NCBI GenBank assembly: GCA_963970005.1
Contig: CAXAMN010026506.1
Location: 22,241 to 86,240 of the forward strand
DNA length: 64,000 bases
Origin: Durusdinium trenchii
Lineage: Eukaryota; Sar; Dinophyceae; Suessiales; Symbiodiniaceae
Reading direction: 5' to 3'
Shown: positions 20,986 through 34,480 of the stretch, piece by piece
Layout of the letters: the number at the start of each line of letters is the position of its first letter
Position numbering within the stretch: position 1 is the first letter of the stretch
Translations under genes and position numbers: made by a program
Notes under the pieces: generated by a model
The model's input: the letters and a program-made list of their open reading frames with translations, nothing else
What the model was told of the DNA's origin: nothing
The model's database searches: none

Positions 20986-22322
20986 TGCTGGCGTTGAAAT
21001 CTTATTGCGTTAAACGTTGACAGAACACACGCTTAGTATAATAGCTCCGAGAAAGTTAGGTGACATCTAATGAAATCGAGGCTCAGAACTGCCCGAAAGC
21101 TGATCGATTTGGGCGGTGACAGGCATGACAACAGAACGATCGCCCCACTGCAAAATCACTTGAACACTCGACAAAAATCTACGGCGTAGGCTCACTCATT
21201 GGACACTACGTCAAGCCGGCGCATTCCCTGACAAAAAGTTGACAGTTGCAACTCAGCATTTTTTACTGTAGGTGGGATTTGTCTGACTGTTTCCGGGTCT
21301 CTGACCGCTATCTAAGGTCTGAACTGCCCGAACTGCCGGTCCCAGCACAAAATGAATCCGGGAGACTGCCGCAAGGCTTCAAATCTAACTAATCACCCAT
21401 CGCATTGATCATACAGCTCATAGGAGTTAGCTAGTCACGACAGAAGTTAGCTAGAAGCTAGCTAGTCACGACAGGTACTCTTGCTGTCAGAGGTTAGGCA
21501 GGCTCCCTTTGGAAAAAAAGTCTGCTGGCTGCAGACCTACTATATCACGATGATGGTCTCTCGACTCGACCGGCGCAATGCCATTCAGCGCTTGAAAGCC
21601 CATGGATAAAAGCGTTGATGATAGAAAGCAAGAACTACAAATACCTCAACCAGATTCGACTCAACACAATCCTCATGAATACTTGGTGGAATTGAGACCG
21701 TTCTGACATAAAAATAAATCCGTATTCACAGCTTCAAGCGCCATCGCAGGCCTGCGCAACCTCGCCCAACTTTGCACAAGAAGTTCCGATGAACGGCTTG
21801 GCTTAACCATGACACGGTAACGCCGACGCTTTACAATAATCAGGTCAAAGACTCCTGGTCTACCCCGACAAGTCTTTCAATCTTGTGAGTCACCGAAATT
21901 GCCTGGCCTTTGGTCCAAAAGGGGAACAACATGGAACAACCGAGACACGGAGCAAAGCAAACTCGATTTTAGTTATTGGGCGTGACAACGAACCCCTCTG
22001 GCAAAAAAACACAATGGAATGGACTTGACGACAACTCCTACTAAGCGAATTGAATGTATTAAGGCCGAACCGTTCATGCCTGCTGCACTTCAAAAACGGA
22101 AGTCGCAATGCACGCGACCCTCATTGAACAGCTTCTCTGTCACGACAATTTGTACCAAGAACGGGGATCCAACGACAGGCGGCAAGTGAGGTACACCTTT
22201 GGTTTCTTGGCCATGATGCGCGGTGGGCTAGTGCTCGTCTCCACCTGGCGCGCAAGATACAACTGGTGAAAGCGTAAAACGTGACATAGACATAGACACA
22301 CGTGAAAAGTGCATCGCGTTAG
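20986..22322. other. Unassigned spacer inside the large element
   Basis: No convincing exon. Local repeats occur at 21425-21477, where GTTAGCTAGTCACGACAG is present twice with a partial copy between. The open frame at 21890-22108 (minus) has no exon-like features. Confidence 0.35.
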
Positions 22323-25300
22323 CTATGGTTTTCTGCCCTTGAACCAACCACCCGTCCGTCGCCCGTTGCTTGCCTCCCAAATCACGTTGGCACGTTGGTT
22401 TCGGATCACTTTGTCAAAGTTATTGGCATAGAGGGCTCCAAAAGTGCGATGCGTAGGGGCTGGAGATTCTGAATCAAATGCGTTGGGCTTGAACATGTGT
22501 GTTTTGCCAGACTCCAGCGGTGTGATTGTGTATCGGAAACACACCGGAGCGTCCTGCCCCTCCACCTGCAAAGTGCAGGGTTTGGACGGACTCCCTCACA
22601 CACAATGTTGAGTCCGCGGCAACAAGACAGCCAATCTAAAAACGAACGAACGATCAAAGTCAAAACCCCAAACGCACAGAGGGAGTTGGGCCTGCTTCAT
22701 CAGGGCGGCCAAATTGTGGTCCTCGATGTTCACTGAGCCGATCCCCTTCTGGGTGGCCAAGTACCGCAAGTATTCACAAATGGCCATCAATTTCTTCTCT
22801 TCACTAGCGATCAGTTGCAGGTCGTTGGGAAAGCGAAGCAACAGACCCTTTGCGTCCACAGCGGCAGCACCTGTAGTGAACAAAGACTTCAAGGCGCCAG
22901 GCACATCTTTAACAGAGAAAGATTGGGGGCGGAAGGAATGAACCAATACGCTCACCAGAATCACTTGTGGAAATCAACGGCAAAAAACATTGAACTAGAG
23001 GTCGGTCACACCGAAGCCATTTTGTGGGTTTGCAACTTGAGGTTGACCCAGTGAAAACAATCCTGCATTCAATTGAAATCGGTCACCAAGGAACTATGCA
23101 CCGTCACCTCCTCATAAGCGCCTGTGCTGAAACCAAAGAGCTCGCCTGGCTCAACAGCTAACTGGGAATCCGATGTGTTTCCAATCCAGAGGTCGAACCC
23201 TGTCGTCAAGACCAGCGCAGGCTTGCCGCTCCTCATTGCACAAGCTCCAAGCCTGTGGGCAAAGCAAGCACCACCGTCACCCTACACTTGAAAATTCATG
23301 AAAATAGTTAAGCCCATGGGTTGAAAACAACTGTATATAACGTTTGCAAGGGCCAAGGACAATCATCTTTTTCTTTACCCGGGCACCTGGTGACGGTGAA
23401 GTCGCTTTCCTTGACAGAGGCCAAATCAATGTCCCTGCCCCAATCCAAAGGCGCTCCTTCAGTGAAGTCACACGTCCCACCTGCTCGGCGTGGTCCATCA
23501 GAAGAAGTGGGGGCAGCGCGGGATTCCTGCGGGTACTTCTCGAGGAAGGCTTTGTGACGGTCAGCCAGAACGCCATGTTCGGAAGTGCCTTCTGCAAATC
23601 TGCTTGAAAGGATATCAGGCCAAACCGGCCTGTCGTCCTGCCACGCGAGAATTTGCAGCTTTGGGGCGCTTGTGGCAGCCCCTTCACCATCGTCTCGAGG
23701 CCGGGCTTTGGCAGGGGCATGAGGGCTGCCATCCCAATGGTTGTAGACCTCAGAGCGAAGAGCCTTGGTGATATCTCCCAACGTGTCGCCAGGCCCCTCA
23801 TGCATCCTCACAAACCCCACATAGCGAATGGGCGAGTTGGGATTGTTGATGCGGTGCTTGACCACTGCCCTGGCAAACTCATAGCACCTGGAAGGGGCGT
23901 TGCTGTCACCAACAAACAAAATCAGTGACCCGCGCATTTTCAATTCGATCCGGTCCGGCCGACACCTTGCCTGTTTGGCACCACGTCGCAAACGATGAGC
24001 CGATCTTCGTCCCGGATGTTCATGCCTTCCACGTAGCCCTCGATGATCTGGATGTGTGCCTCCGCTCCTTTCCTGACCCGGTTTACATTGAGCGTTGAAC
24101 AGAACCCGTCACAAAAACACTAGAAAACAAATGTCGGGAAAGCTTGCAAAAACACTTGAAAAGCAAACCAGCATCTGCTCCACACGTGCTTGGGCTGATG
24201 GTCTGTTGGTGTCGTCGAAGCCAATGAAATCACTGAACTTGATGAGGCTCACGGGGCCTAGTTTTCCCTCCTTGATGGGAACTGAGCTGAGCCACTGTGG
24301 AGAATCGAAATTGTTGTGGAACATGGCCAAGCAAGGCTGGCTAAGCCCACGGGAGTCTCTTCCACTCTCCGGCTTAGTAAACAGCAGCTGCGCACCGTTC
24401 ACGATATTGAGGTTGGATCGAAAAAATTGATCCTCAAGCAGACGGCGGTGCTTCACCAACGCAGCAACAGACGTTTGCGCTTGCAGCACAGGAAATTGAG
24501 CGTGGCAAAAATTGGATCCACTCATGGCCAGTACGTTCGCTGCAGTCAGCCCACTTTGCCTCACATACGTCGCATTCGATGGAAAGATAGTCGCGTCGTA
24601 GGTGACCATGACATACCTCACGCTACGACTAGCACATCACAGGCGCACACACTAGCACTAGCACATCACAGGCGCGCATTAGAAAACACAACAGAAGCCG
24701 TCCTAACAAGAACGACAAGCGGTCCATCCTAACAAGCACGACAAAATAATAGCGGTCCAGCGACTCGTTGCCAGGGATTCCGCGAAACTGTTCTTTGTAC
24801 GCAATGAACCCAGGCAATGCTGTTGCCATCTCTGAGTCCGTCTCCAACAGTTTGCAATTTTCATTCAGCCAGGCATCCACATATTTCTCGCCCTTCCTAA
24901 GGTAACATGTCAAGACCTGAGATCGTGAGACTAACAAAAAACAAAACTACTCAAAGGTTGTTGCGCGAGCTTCATTTGGCGCTCCCACAAATACTTCAAG
25001 TCCTTGGCGGTCTCCACGGCTTGAGAAGGACTGCTGCTGTCGCGCGACTCGAGCACTTTCATGTCTGCGTCAAGCTTTGCGACCAAATGCTTGAACTCTG
25101 CAGCACGAAGATTGGCGGCAAGCTCTTCCTCGTGCGCCTCCTTCTCCAACCTTGTGGTCTGCTCGATCTTGGCAACATAGGTCCTGACGAAAGGCAACTG
25201 TAAGCCCCCTTGCGAAAAAGAACAGCCAATGAGAATCAGCAGCCCGATCAGGCTTACTGATTCTGTCCTGAAAGCACTCACCATGCGGATGTCGCCAGGA

Positions 25301-27723
25301 GGGACTTGCGACTCCAAGCTGTGCAAAATGTCCGGGTCCAAGTATCCGTACTGAAACTGCTTGCGAAGGTCTGCCTCCATTGCTGGGAAGTCGGCAGCTG
25401 GCGCCATCTGCTCCAGAATGCTCAGGTAATAAGGAAGCCTCCACAGGCCTGATGCTTCGCAGCGGCATCTCGGACATTTGTGGCCTTTCTCAACGGCTGG
25501 GGCGTGTTGTCATGATCACTGATGATCCTCTCCACAAAGAGCTGCGCCCGAGATACCAAAATCAAGCTACAATTACAGCAGTCACCTTAACCCTGCACTT
25601 CCGAAAGCAATCAGAAATCAGACTTCTCATGAATTCTCCAAAGGGCAAGCTGGTTCCCGGTGCGATTTCTCAACTGCTCCTTCCACTGCTCCATCGCGCC
25701 CGAACCTGAGCTAAAGCCTTGGTTCAAGAACTCCTTTGCGATGACGTCGTGGTTGAGCAGCCTTGAGAGCCCTCTGCTTCTGACAGCTTCGCTCAAAAAC
25801 TGCACAATCGGTGGCGCCACTTTGCGACGTAGATTGAACACGGCCTCAGATTCTATCTTGCCCAATTGGAAAGCCCGCGCGACACTTGTGGATGAACTCC
25901 ATTCCTGCCACAGATCTAAAACCGGGCCTGCCGTTGAACGCGCAAACACAGTCCAACAACTTTCCAAGTACAGGCTACAAAAACGTTCAATCACACCCGT
26001 CCTCCATTTGTTTCTCTGCGTTGGGGCCACCGGTTCGCTCAATGATTTCGATTTGGCGAAGGAAGTTGAAGCAGTGAGGAGGTCTGCGAGTTGCAGTGTG
26101 CATGAGCGTCGCGCCTGCAATGTTGGCTGTTAACGTCTGACGACAGGAGATTGAAGGCAAAAAGAACAGGACGCAGGAAATTTCCCGAATCGGTTCCAAA
26201 CCATCATGGCTCAACTTTTGCTTTTGAAAGCTGAGACAGGCTGAGACCAGGCCTCGGTTAGCAAGCACCTTCCCCTTGGCGTCATCTGCAAAGCTCCCAA
26301 ATGATGCGTGGATAGTGCCAAATGACACCTGCGTTCAACCGTGCAACGCCACAGCGGCTTGAAATAGAATTGAGGTATCAAATGCGCTTGATGAGCAACA
26401 ATCTTTTGGTAGAGTTGATGCATATACATACAATGCGCATCAACACACGCCTTGACCCAGTGTGGCACACAGTCCTCAAGCTGCAGTTCACGAATCCCCT
26501 GCAACACCGTGAGCAGCATAACGCCGCGTTTCCATCCCTTCACGTACGCGCAGGAAAACGGGGGCAGAAGACCTTAAACAGAGAGGAACCAGGGCAGAGC
26601 AGAAGCTGGCACACCGCTACAATCCATCAAAAAACATATTGGCAAAGAAATGCGAATTCCAACAAGCAATTCTCAATTTGGAGAATCTCAGGGCAAAATC
26701 ACGTGTCTCAAATGGTTTCAAGCTGACAGCTCATGACAAGCTGCCATTCCCGATCACTGCCGGAAGTTCATGATACTCTGACTCTAAGTATGCCTTGGGC
26801 ACCGAAGTCATTGACATCTTCTCCGCCCCGACTCTGTCAGGGTCTGAAGCGAACCTGGGCGCAAACTCAGACGCAGCCGCGCAGGTCAAGAACAAACACA
26901 TTGAAACTAGAACAGCCACCATGAAAGATTGGCCCGCAAAAATGCACGCGTATTCATCTTGAATTTCTAAGTTGCCAGCCCTTCACTCAAAATGAGCTGC
27001 AGCAGCAACTCGCCAACTTCAGGATCCAAGAACCCTGAAACGCCAAAATCCGCACGGAAAGATAGCGTCCAAGGTCGTAGTAAGCAAGGTTTGTCCATCG
27101 AGGTTCCATATGATTTCCTTGGCTCAAGCTATCCACAGATGAAGAGCTGCGACGGCGCCAGCAAAGAAGAACCCACACATCTTGAGCAAATGAGCCAGTC
27201 AACGCTTAACTTATCTATATAGTATGTAGACACAACCTATATCCATCTCTGAGCCCCGATCGAAGGATCAGCGGGGGCAAATGACTCGATCCATTCAGCG
27301 TAGCTCAACAAGCTGGCCTGAACCGCTGACCAGGAAAACACAAGTTCCGTCTTTCACCTGAGGCAAGGAACTAAAACACTTCAATGTCTACCACTGCTGT
27401 CCTGGTCCGGGTACTGTTTGGCCAGATACTGAGATGGTCCACCCACCTTCATGACGGATTGCGCAAACCTAGGCCACCAAAATACATGAGTCATGGAGTT
27501 TTATATTTGGCTGCAACATTCCCACATTCTACGACATATCTGCAAGGAGAAAGAAGATCACTCCACGAACACTAATTTAAATAGCACTGAGCAACCACTC
27601 TGACAATTTTGCAATGTGCGGCATAGCATGCAGCTTCGCAGGATCTGGTTTGCCTGCCACCTTCTGCGCTTTGGAATCAGGAGTGCCATGCGAGCCGCCG
27701 CTCTTCCTCTTGGCTGGCGGCAT
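22323..27723 (-). CDS. Long multi-exon gene of a dinoflagellate family of unknown function
   Basis: The start is probably Met at 27723 (MPPAKRKSGGSHGTPDSKAQ). Exon-like segments follow on the same strand every few hundred bases, among them about 27330-27260 (LSYAEWIESFAPADPSIGAQ), about 27115-26990 (ADFGVSGFLDPEVGELLLQL), 26543-26330, 26325-26170, 25970-25620 (APPIVQFLSEAVRSRGLSRL), 25405-25283, 25200-24955 (coiled-coil-like, EKEAHEEELAANLRAAEF), 24620-24170, 24085-23995 (HIQIIEGYVEGMNIRDEDRL), 23935-23340 (FARAVVKHRI, RYVGFVRMHEGPGD, EVYNHWDGS), 23250-23090 (GKPALVLTTGFDLWIGNTSD, GELFGFSTG) and 22560-22380 (TFGALYANNFDKVIRNQRAN). The order (a DRLIVCD block, FAR-V, YVGF, a Y-N-WDGS block, a W-D block, then ELFGF) matches a dinoflagellate multicopy family I recall, without known function. 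The 3' end and several joins are unresolved. Confidence 0.5.
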
Positions 27724-28200
27724 GACTGCCACCCAAAGTCCGCTGGGGGGCGGCGCTAAGTTTCGAAGCACCGCTACGAGCCCTTGCAACACGTTAAACG
27801 TTTCGTCTCCAAAATTATACATGCTGCACACCTTGAAACAGCACAGCAATCGGAGGGTTCCAAAACTTGTCATGAAAATGGGCACGAGAGTTCTTTTGCG
27901 TGTGGAGCGAAACGATTCAAATCTTGATCGAAACGCAACGCTGCAACGAACTGTCTGGCTCACTGTAACTGTAGCAGACTGGCTCATTGATGACGGGCCT
28001 TCATCGACCCTTGAACAAGTGCGCAAACTTGTCTTCTACCAGATGGACAGCTTGGGGGTTCGGAACACCTGCACCAATGTGAAAAATTTGGATGAGCCCT
28101 GCCAAAAAAAGAGTCGCCTTGCAAAATTATCGTGTATACGCAAGTACTGTGTTTTCCCACGACTCCACGCTTATTTAGCCATCAGGCTTGTTGATTTTTA

Positions 28201-28639
28201 ATGGACCAGATCCAGCTTGGGACCCGTATACCCAAATCAATTTTTAGCGAACGAAACGATTGAAGGCCAACGCACCAATACAGAAGAAGGCCCCGTTTAG
28301 ATTGCAACATCCCTTCTGGACATGTTTCTAGCTTGCAATGCACCAAGAAAGAGGTTCCCAACCAGTCTTCTCAAGCAATTTCGCTTGCGCTTCAGCGCGT
28401 CTCCCTTAAGCGCAAGTGGCAGTGAAAGGAGTGCAAGTGGACGCTCACTCGCGCTCCAATTTAGGGTACTCGCTGCGCTTAAGAACGTTTCCCTTGAGCA
28501 TGCGTCCACGTTCGAAGCAAAACCTATGATTATGGACCCAAGGTTTTCCCAATCGGACCTGATTAGCCCATGAGTATCAACTCGGGAAGATACAGGTTGC
28601 GGCCACCTGTGGCCACGCAAAGTGTCAAATTGTCATTGA
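28201..28639. other. Spacer with GTGG/CGCTC-like short repeats
   Basis: No supported exon. 28395-28450 repeats the phrase GCAAGTGG. The open frame 28297-28620 (minus) shows no exon-like features. Confidence 0.3.
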
Positions 28640-29010
28640 TAGGACTTGGTACATTTCCCGAATCGGATCTGGACAGGATTGGACGCGGGAATTTTCCCGA
28701 ATCGGATCTGGACAGGATTGGACGTGGGAATTTCCCGAATCGGATCTGGACAGGGTTGGGCGCGACAAATTTCCCAAATCGGATCCGGACAGGATTGGGC
28801 GCGATAAATATTTCCAAGTCAAATCCGAATCGGATCTCGTTATAATTTTCAATATTTTTCCCACGTCCAATCCCATCCAGATCCGATTCGGGAAATTTCT
28901 CGCGTCCAATCCTGTCCAGATCCGATTCGGGAAATTTACCGAGCCCAATCCTGTCCAGATCCGATTCGGGAAGTTTACCGAGTCCAATCCTGTCCAGATC
29001 CAATTTGAAA
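28640..29010. repeat. Foldback minisatellite: about 40-bp units in opposite orientations around a centre near 28850
   Basis: Left arm (28650-28830): about four copies of a unit containing CGAATCGGATCTGGACAGGA TTGGACG and GGGAATTTCCC. Right arm (28858-29010): about four copies of its reverse complement, with CCAATCCTGTCCAGATCCGA and TTCGGGAAATTT. The two arms could pair as a hairpin of about 180 bp stem. Because the unit is not a multiple of three in every copy, the 214-residue ORF across it is an artefact. GATTGG/CCAATC phrases continue to 29280 in less ordered form. Confidence 0.85.
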
Positions 29011-30208
29011 AATATGAAAAATTTTACGAATCCAATCGTGGCCAGATTGGTCGTCAACGCCCATTTTTGCGACAAGCTGTTCTGGCGACCAATTTGACAT
29101 CGGATTGGTCCCCAAACCGAAGAAATACGGAGCCTTGGATAGCAGACTGATCTGACCTGGGATTGGACCCCAAAGGCATCTGTGAGCGGGAGAACCGCGA
29201 AATGCAAAATTTCTAAAATTGGCTGTGTCTCTGCGCACGCCTGTTTGGTGACCGATCCCAGGTCAGATTGGTCACCAATTAACTTGCCCGGATCCCTAGG
29301 TAGCTATGACCAATTCTGAATTTGAAGAAGTTATCGCAAGATGACTTGAATAAACCAAGGGAAGAAATCAAGGGAATGACTGGATTGAACCTTGAGTGAG
29401 CAAGCGTGTCAGTACCTGTAGGGAGCTGCTATTCTTTTCTCAAAGAGCCTAGGGGGCTGTCCCCCTGGGGAAACTCTCGCGAATTTTTTTCGTGACTTTT
29501 TGAAAACTTTGGCTCCAAATGGTCGAAAAGCGAGAATTCCCTTTTGAACATCACGGCCAAAACGCTGCACGCGTGCTCCAAAAAAGAAAAAATCAAAAAG
29601 GAAAAATGCACCTGTTTTGAGTTTCACGGTACGCACGAAGACAAATTTCCACATAGATTGCTGGCTGTTCGTAAACCGTTGCGATGCCAAATTTGCTTCG
29701 TGACCACCACGGTTTCGAAGCGTAATTACTTCTTGTTGTGTGGTTTTGACCTTGGCATGCCCATATGAACTGTCCTGCCTATTTTCTTGTGTTTGATCGT
29801 GTTTGATGATACCACTGTTGAACCTGCCTGACTCCTCAACTCTGCTTCCCAGTTCTCACCCACAAAGTGGGGCTGCCACATGAGCCCCTAACGCCGCTGC
29901 GTTTAACAGATATATATATATATATGTACAGAGAATTGTCAGCCCGCCAGCTGCTCTTTCGGGCCAGGTAGCTCGTCCGACGCAATGTTTGCGTCGTCCA
30001 GCCAAGAGCTGCCTCTAACTTAGACACCCTGCTTCACTCATTGAATGAAGCCAATCTCAATCAAACCTGTAGCAATATGAGGGTTACATAATCTCCTGTA
30101 TGAACAAAGCAGAATCCCATATATTTGCGCTGGAATAAGCACAAAACCATGGTTATCGTTGCGTGGCTTCGTGTCAGCTTTAAGCTGAAGCGAGGAAAAC
30201 CAAGCTAT
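29011..30208. other. Unassigned spacer; (AT)n at 29909-29928
   Basis: 29080-29290 holds loose repeats of GATTGGTC and CCAGGTCAGA. 29430-29480 has a C/G-run phrase (GGGGGCTGTCCCCCTGGGG) that can form a short hairpin. An (AT)n tract lies at 29909-29928. No exon found. Confidence 0.4.
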
Positions 30209-33200
30209 TTACTTTGATCGGCCTTTGCCTTTGGCATTGCCTTTTCGCCCACCCCTACCTTTACCTTTACTCTTGCCAAGCCGTAGCTTGGGTGGGGCAC
30301 CATCTGCCGCGGCCATCGCGCTGGTCGCAAGGCTTAAAGCCTCTCCCCAGGGAACACCTTGGGCCCACGCAGCAGCCGCTGCACGGTGCGCAATTCTCAC
30401 TTTTGCTCTTTTGGTGTAAGACTTCACGAGCTTCAGCTTTGACTCTGGGCCTTTCAACCTAAACCAGGTTTCATCCCTGAAAAAAACATGCAAGTCCTGA
30501 CACAGACGTTTCCATAGATATGAAATGTGTTTACCACAATTCTATAATTCTTTCCTCGCAATAAACTCATCGCGCTCGTCGCTTAAAAACCTGGGAACGC
30601 AAAAAGCAAAATGTCCCCGCAAGTCCCCGTAGCATTTTGGCTGGGGTCGCCAAGTCTTGAAAAAGGATGCCAAACCCTAAGTCTTGACACCCTTTTTCAA
30701 GACTTGGTGGGTCCGTTTGGAATGCCAGAGAAACAGGAGATTTGGCAGGACTTGCGGGGGTCTTTACCGCAGTCTTGTGAACTCTGAGCCACGACAAATA
30801 ATTCGGAGCCACTGCAAAGGCATCTGGCTGCGGGCCAAAGTCGAAGGGCGGCGCCGAAACTGGACCAGGCATAATTTGTACCCTTACATGGCTTGAAACC
30901 CCCTCCCCCACAACTTAAGAAACTGTCGAGCACTGCAGCAATAGAAGACAATAAAAAACGTGTGCGGAGTCAACGCCCAAGAGGCCCACTCACATCCAAC
31001 AAGTCGTAAGCAGGCAGCTTGCCATCGACCCACGCAGCCAGCCAGTCAGCTGCGCGCTCCAACTTGAAAACAGGGTTGCGCAACAACGAAACGTACTTTT
31101 GCACGTGCTCTTTCACCTCCGACGGAATCGCCTTGTTCTCAGCCAAGCCTCAAAAACGGTTTGTCGCTTGAAGAAATGGCCTGTGTATCAAAACGAAAAC
31201 AGTAGCGGCGCAAGAACAAACATCGCCTTGGGTTCTTCAACGGCTGTGCCAAAAGCTGTGGGGCCAAGATGGGGGGCCCAAAAAAATCGGATTGCATTTA
31301 CATCTTTACCAGCGAGTCGCCAGCCGGAAGCCCAAGGGGAAGCGTTTGCAGCGCCACTTGCTTTGGTAACACCACAACAGTGTAGCTGTATGTCTCGCTG
31401 TGCATCCAGCGCTTCGTCCTGAATGGGAATATAAACCCCAAACATCAGATGTGACATGTGTGGGAACACTAGCGTCTTCTTGGCCTATCACATAGCTACG
31501 ACGAGCAATGGGTCAAGGAGGAGCGCCGCTCCTCATGAGCACATCATCAGGATGCTCTGCTGCACGACGCCAGTAGGTGTTGTTGATCTCGTCACTTCCC
31601 AGTCCTGCAAGGAATGGCCAAAGCAGCCACAATCCAAATGTTCAAAGGAACAAAATCTTCCACGTTCCCATCTACTTTCAAATCGTTCTGTCCCCACGAA
31701 CGGTCCCGACTCAGCCCTTCGCTGAAAAAGAAAATGATGGGGCGCCCCGGGCCCAGACATTCCACGGACTGCAATTGGAACCGCTGCAGCATGGAAGCCT
31801 TTCCTCAAGATGTGCCCAACACAGGTGTACAATGACGATCTAACCGAACCAAACCTACAACTTTGACCTACAAATTTAGCCCTTAGTTTGTCTTTACACA
31901 CGGGTCCCTACACAAGGTAATCGAACAGCGCTGCTTCTTCAATCTCAGCTGCCAATCTCGCGTCCGATCGATCAACTCGACGGACCTCTCCTTCTCAAAG
32001 AATTTCGCTTGCTTTAGAAAGGCTTCAATGCACACTTTAGTGTCGACGGGCGTTTCCAAGATTCTCCAGCAATGCAAAAAACGTGATAACTGACCGAAGT
32101 ACTGGTCCACGTCTTCGTGGGAATGTCCTGATCTCAAATTGCTAAGGGAAGCTGACCTCACGGTCCTGGATGATACGAGTGAAGAAAGGTACCTCACCGT
32201 CATCGAGTTTTTCACCTCTCGTGAGGTGTTGTCGCTCTGAATTCCAATATGAGTGGAAGGTAAATGGCACCCGAGCTTTTTCAGCTTCGTCACTGCGTGG
32301 CTGATGAGTTCTATGCTTGTATTTGAATCTTTGTGTGTTTCCGGTGGTGTGATTAAGAATATCACACACCATCCATGGGCCACGGCTGCAGAAATGTGAA
32401 GCTTTGGTCTTTGAAAGCTGGCATACTCTTTGCTCCTCATGGCCTCGTCTCGGAAGACTAAATTTTGATTGGTCCATGCCATCGGTGATTATGGTCACCG
32501 ATGGCATGGATTTCTGCCGTGATTCTGAGCGACTGCTCCAGTAACAAATTCGATCCAGATATTGCTGGCGAAGATGCTCGTAATACAGCTTCTGCTGCGC
32601 AGCTCGAGCAAGCGCGTGGCCACTAAGTGCTCTGACCATAGCACGGTGACGAATGCACGTCCCACACTCATGGTGTTGGGATACAGCCCGGAAGGACATC
32701 GTCGGAAACTTGCTCAACCATACCTGGTGCAATTGCTAAAGGGAAACTTTCCTAGGATTTAAGCAAGCCACTAAAAGAGCCCGACAACAGAACTGGTCTG
32801 TAAACAAATGAATGGTAATTTCGGCACCTTTTGTCCAGCGCCAAGTTGCTCTCCAAAAGGTTGGGAAACTGGCGGGCTGCGGTAAATGCGAGACCAAACG
32901 GTATTGTTCCCAGTGGTCACGCATACACCCAGGAGGCAACCACTTGGGCTCCATGTTTGATCTGGCAGGATTGATTTCCACCCCCCTTCTCTTTTTCCGT
33001 TTTCTCCCCTTCACCCCCAACAAGTCCTGTCTCCCAGAGATCACGTCCGCCATGGTCTTGGCGTAGGGGTCCGATTCAGGTTCGGCTTTGGTTGGCTCTG
33101 ACAAGGACAGCTCTTCTTCAGCAGTGAGGGGGTCGTCACGCACGTCTGGCAGGGTTTCAGCGCATGAGTTGTAGAGGTCGGCTAAAAACCCCACAACGTC

Positions 33201-34056
33201 TGCTCTCACCTCATGGTTCCTGTCTGTGGCGCGCGGCTTCGACAAATACCGAAGATCTGATGGAGGAGTAGTCTCACCTTGCCAAGCCGCATCATAGAGC
33301 TTCCTGAATCTCCGGTTACCTCGGGCATTGAAAATATGAATGAAAGGGTGTTCAATTGCGAGGCAAAAAATGAAGACCCACAGTTCGTCGACACAGAGCC
33401 ACAAACGAGCTAGTAAGTTGAACTTCATACTTGGACATTTCTAGCAGGCAATTAGGCCCACCCGCCACCCCGAAGCGCGATACCCCGGTATGTGGACGCG
33501 CAAACTTCACAAGCCTTAAGGCGGGCGACCCATCCCATGCAGAGTCTTCCAAGATCGGAGGCACAGCCTGCGCCCAAGAAGGCTCCAAGACACAGAGGTT
33601 TGGTCTTCTCGCATGAGATCACGTATCTTGTGCAACGCCTGGGTCTCCAAGAGTGGGTATCGCTTCGCGTTCAACAGGCGGAAACAAACGCAAAAACGAG
33701 ACAGGAAAAAAATGTTCCAAACGGTGAGAAGCTGCATGGTGATCCTGGTCTAGTTTATGCAAGCTGAAATACGTAGTCCGATAAGCTAGCAGCTGCTTAA
33801 ACTCTTCCTCGCCAGCGAAGCTGCGGAAGCAGTCTCTCTTCTTGCAGCGGCAACGCTTGCCCAAGATTCCACGCAGGCGGGTTTCTGGGTCTACTGAACT
33901 CCCAGTTTTGTTGGCGCGCCCATCAAGTCTCAGTTGCTTCCGTTTCTTTCTGGGTACAGGCGGCGGTTCTGGGATCAAATCGACCCCTTCACCATCACTT
34001 TCAGACAAGGCAAGGACATCGCCAACCGGCATGCAAGCCACTGAAAAATGTAACAT
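30209..34056 (-). pseudogene. DUF7869-type transposase-like protein, multi-exon, with frame breaks
   Basis: Order on the minus strand: a Cys-rich block (GKRCRCKKRDCFRSFAGEEE, about 33880), LLGRRLCLRSWKTLHGMG (about 33570), RGNRRFRKLYDAAWQ and VVGFLADLYNSCAETLPD (33340-33180), EPKWLPPGCMRDHWEQYRLV (about 32930), HECGTCIRHRAMVR (about 32670), DGMDQSKFSLPR (about 32470), THIGIQSDNTSREVKNS (about 32240), SGHSHEDVDQYF (about 32120), RGMSGPGAPHHFLFQRR (about 31740), KYVSLLRNPVFKLERAADWL (about 31090) and a tail of GKSKGKGRGGRKG at 30300-30209. The DGMDQ, QSDNT and GHSHEDVDQ blocks are the acid-residue motifs of the DUF7869 family, which has a transposase-like RNase H fold. Frame breaks without intron borders occur near 33537 and 32458, so this copy may be inactive. 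Candidate transposase of the surrounding inverted-repeat element; that link is inference. Confidence 0.65.
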
Positions 34057-34480
34057 GTCACGCTTGCAGGCACTGCCCGATCACATCTGCCATTCATGTA
34101 CTGTTTGTTCAGAACTCAGAACAGTGCATTCTATCACACAATTGTTCGGGTCCGTTTTTAGCAACGTGGAATCTTGGCTTGTGCGTCGAAGAATGGGACC
34201 TTTGGGTAGAAATGCTTCATAGAAATGGATCAAGCGCACACTGCAAGACACAAAACAAACAATATGTTTATTGGTACATAAGAATTGAATTCATATACTC
34301 AGCCATTTTTGCTAGCCTCTAAGCGGAACTGCAGGGGATCTGGCATATTGAACAAAACTTGTCCGGGCGGCCACCCAATGGCTCACTCACTGGGCGCTCT
34401 CGCTCTCTAAGCCCGCCCTGGTCGCATCAGTGGAAGAAGCGGGTCGTCCAGCGCCAGGCATATCATCTTGAAAACCTTTG

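Noticed and set aside
28563-29207. A 214-residue minus-strand ORF of repeated DLDRIGLGKFPESD-like units
   Set aside because: It follows the foldback minisatellite exactly and passes through both arms with changing frames; no start context or domain.
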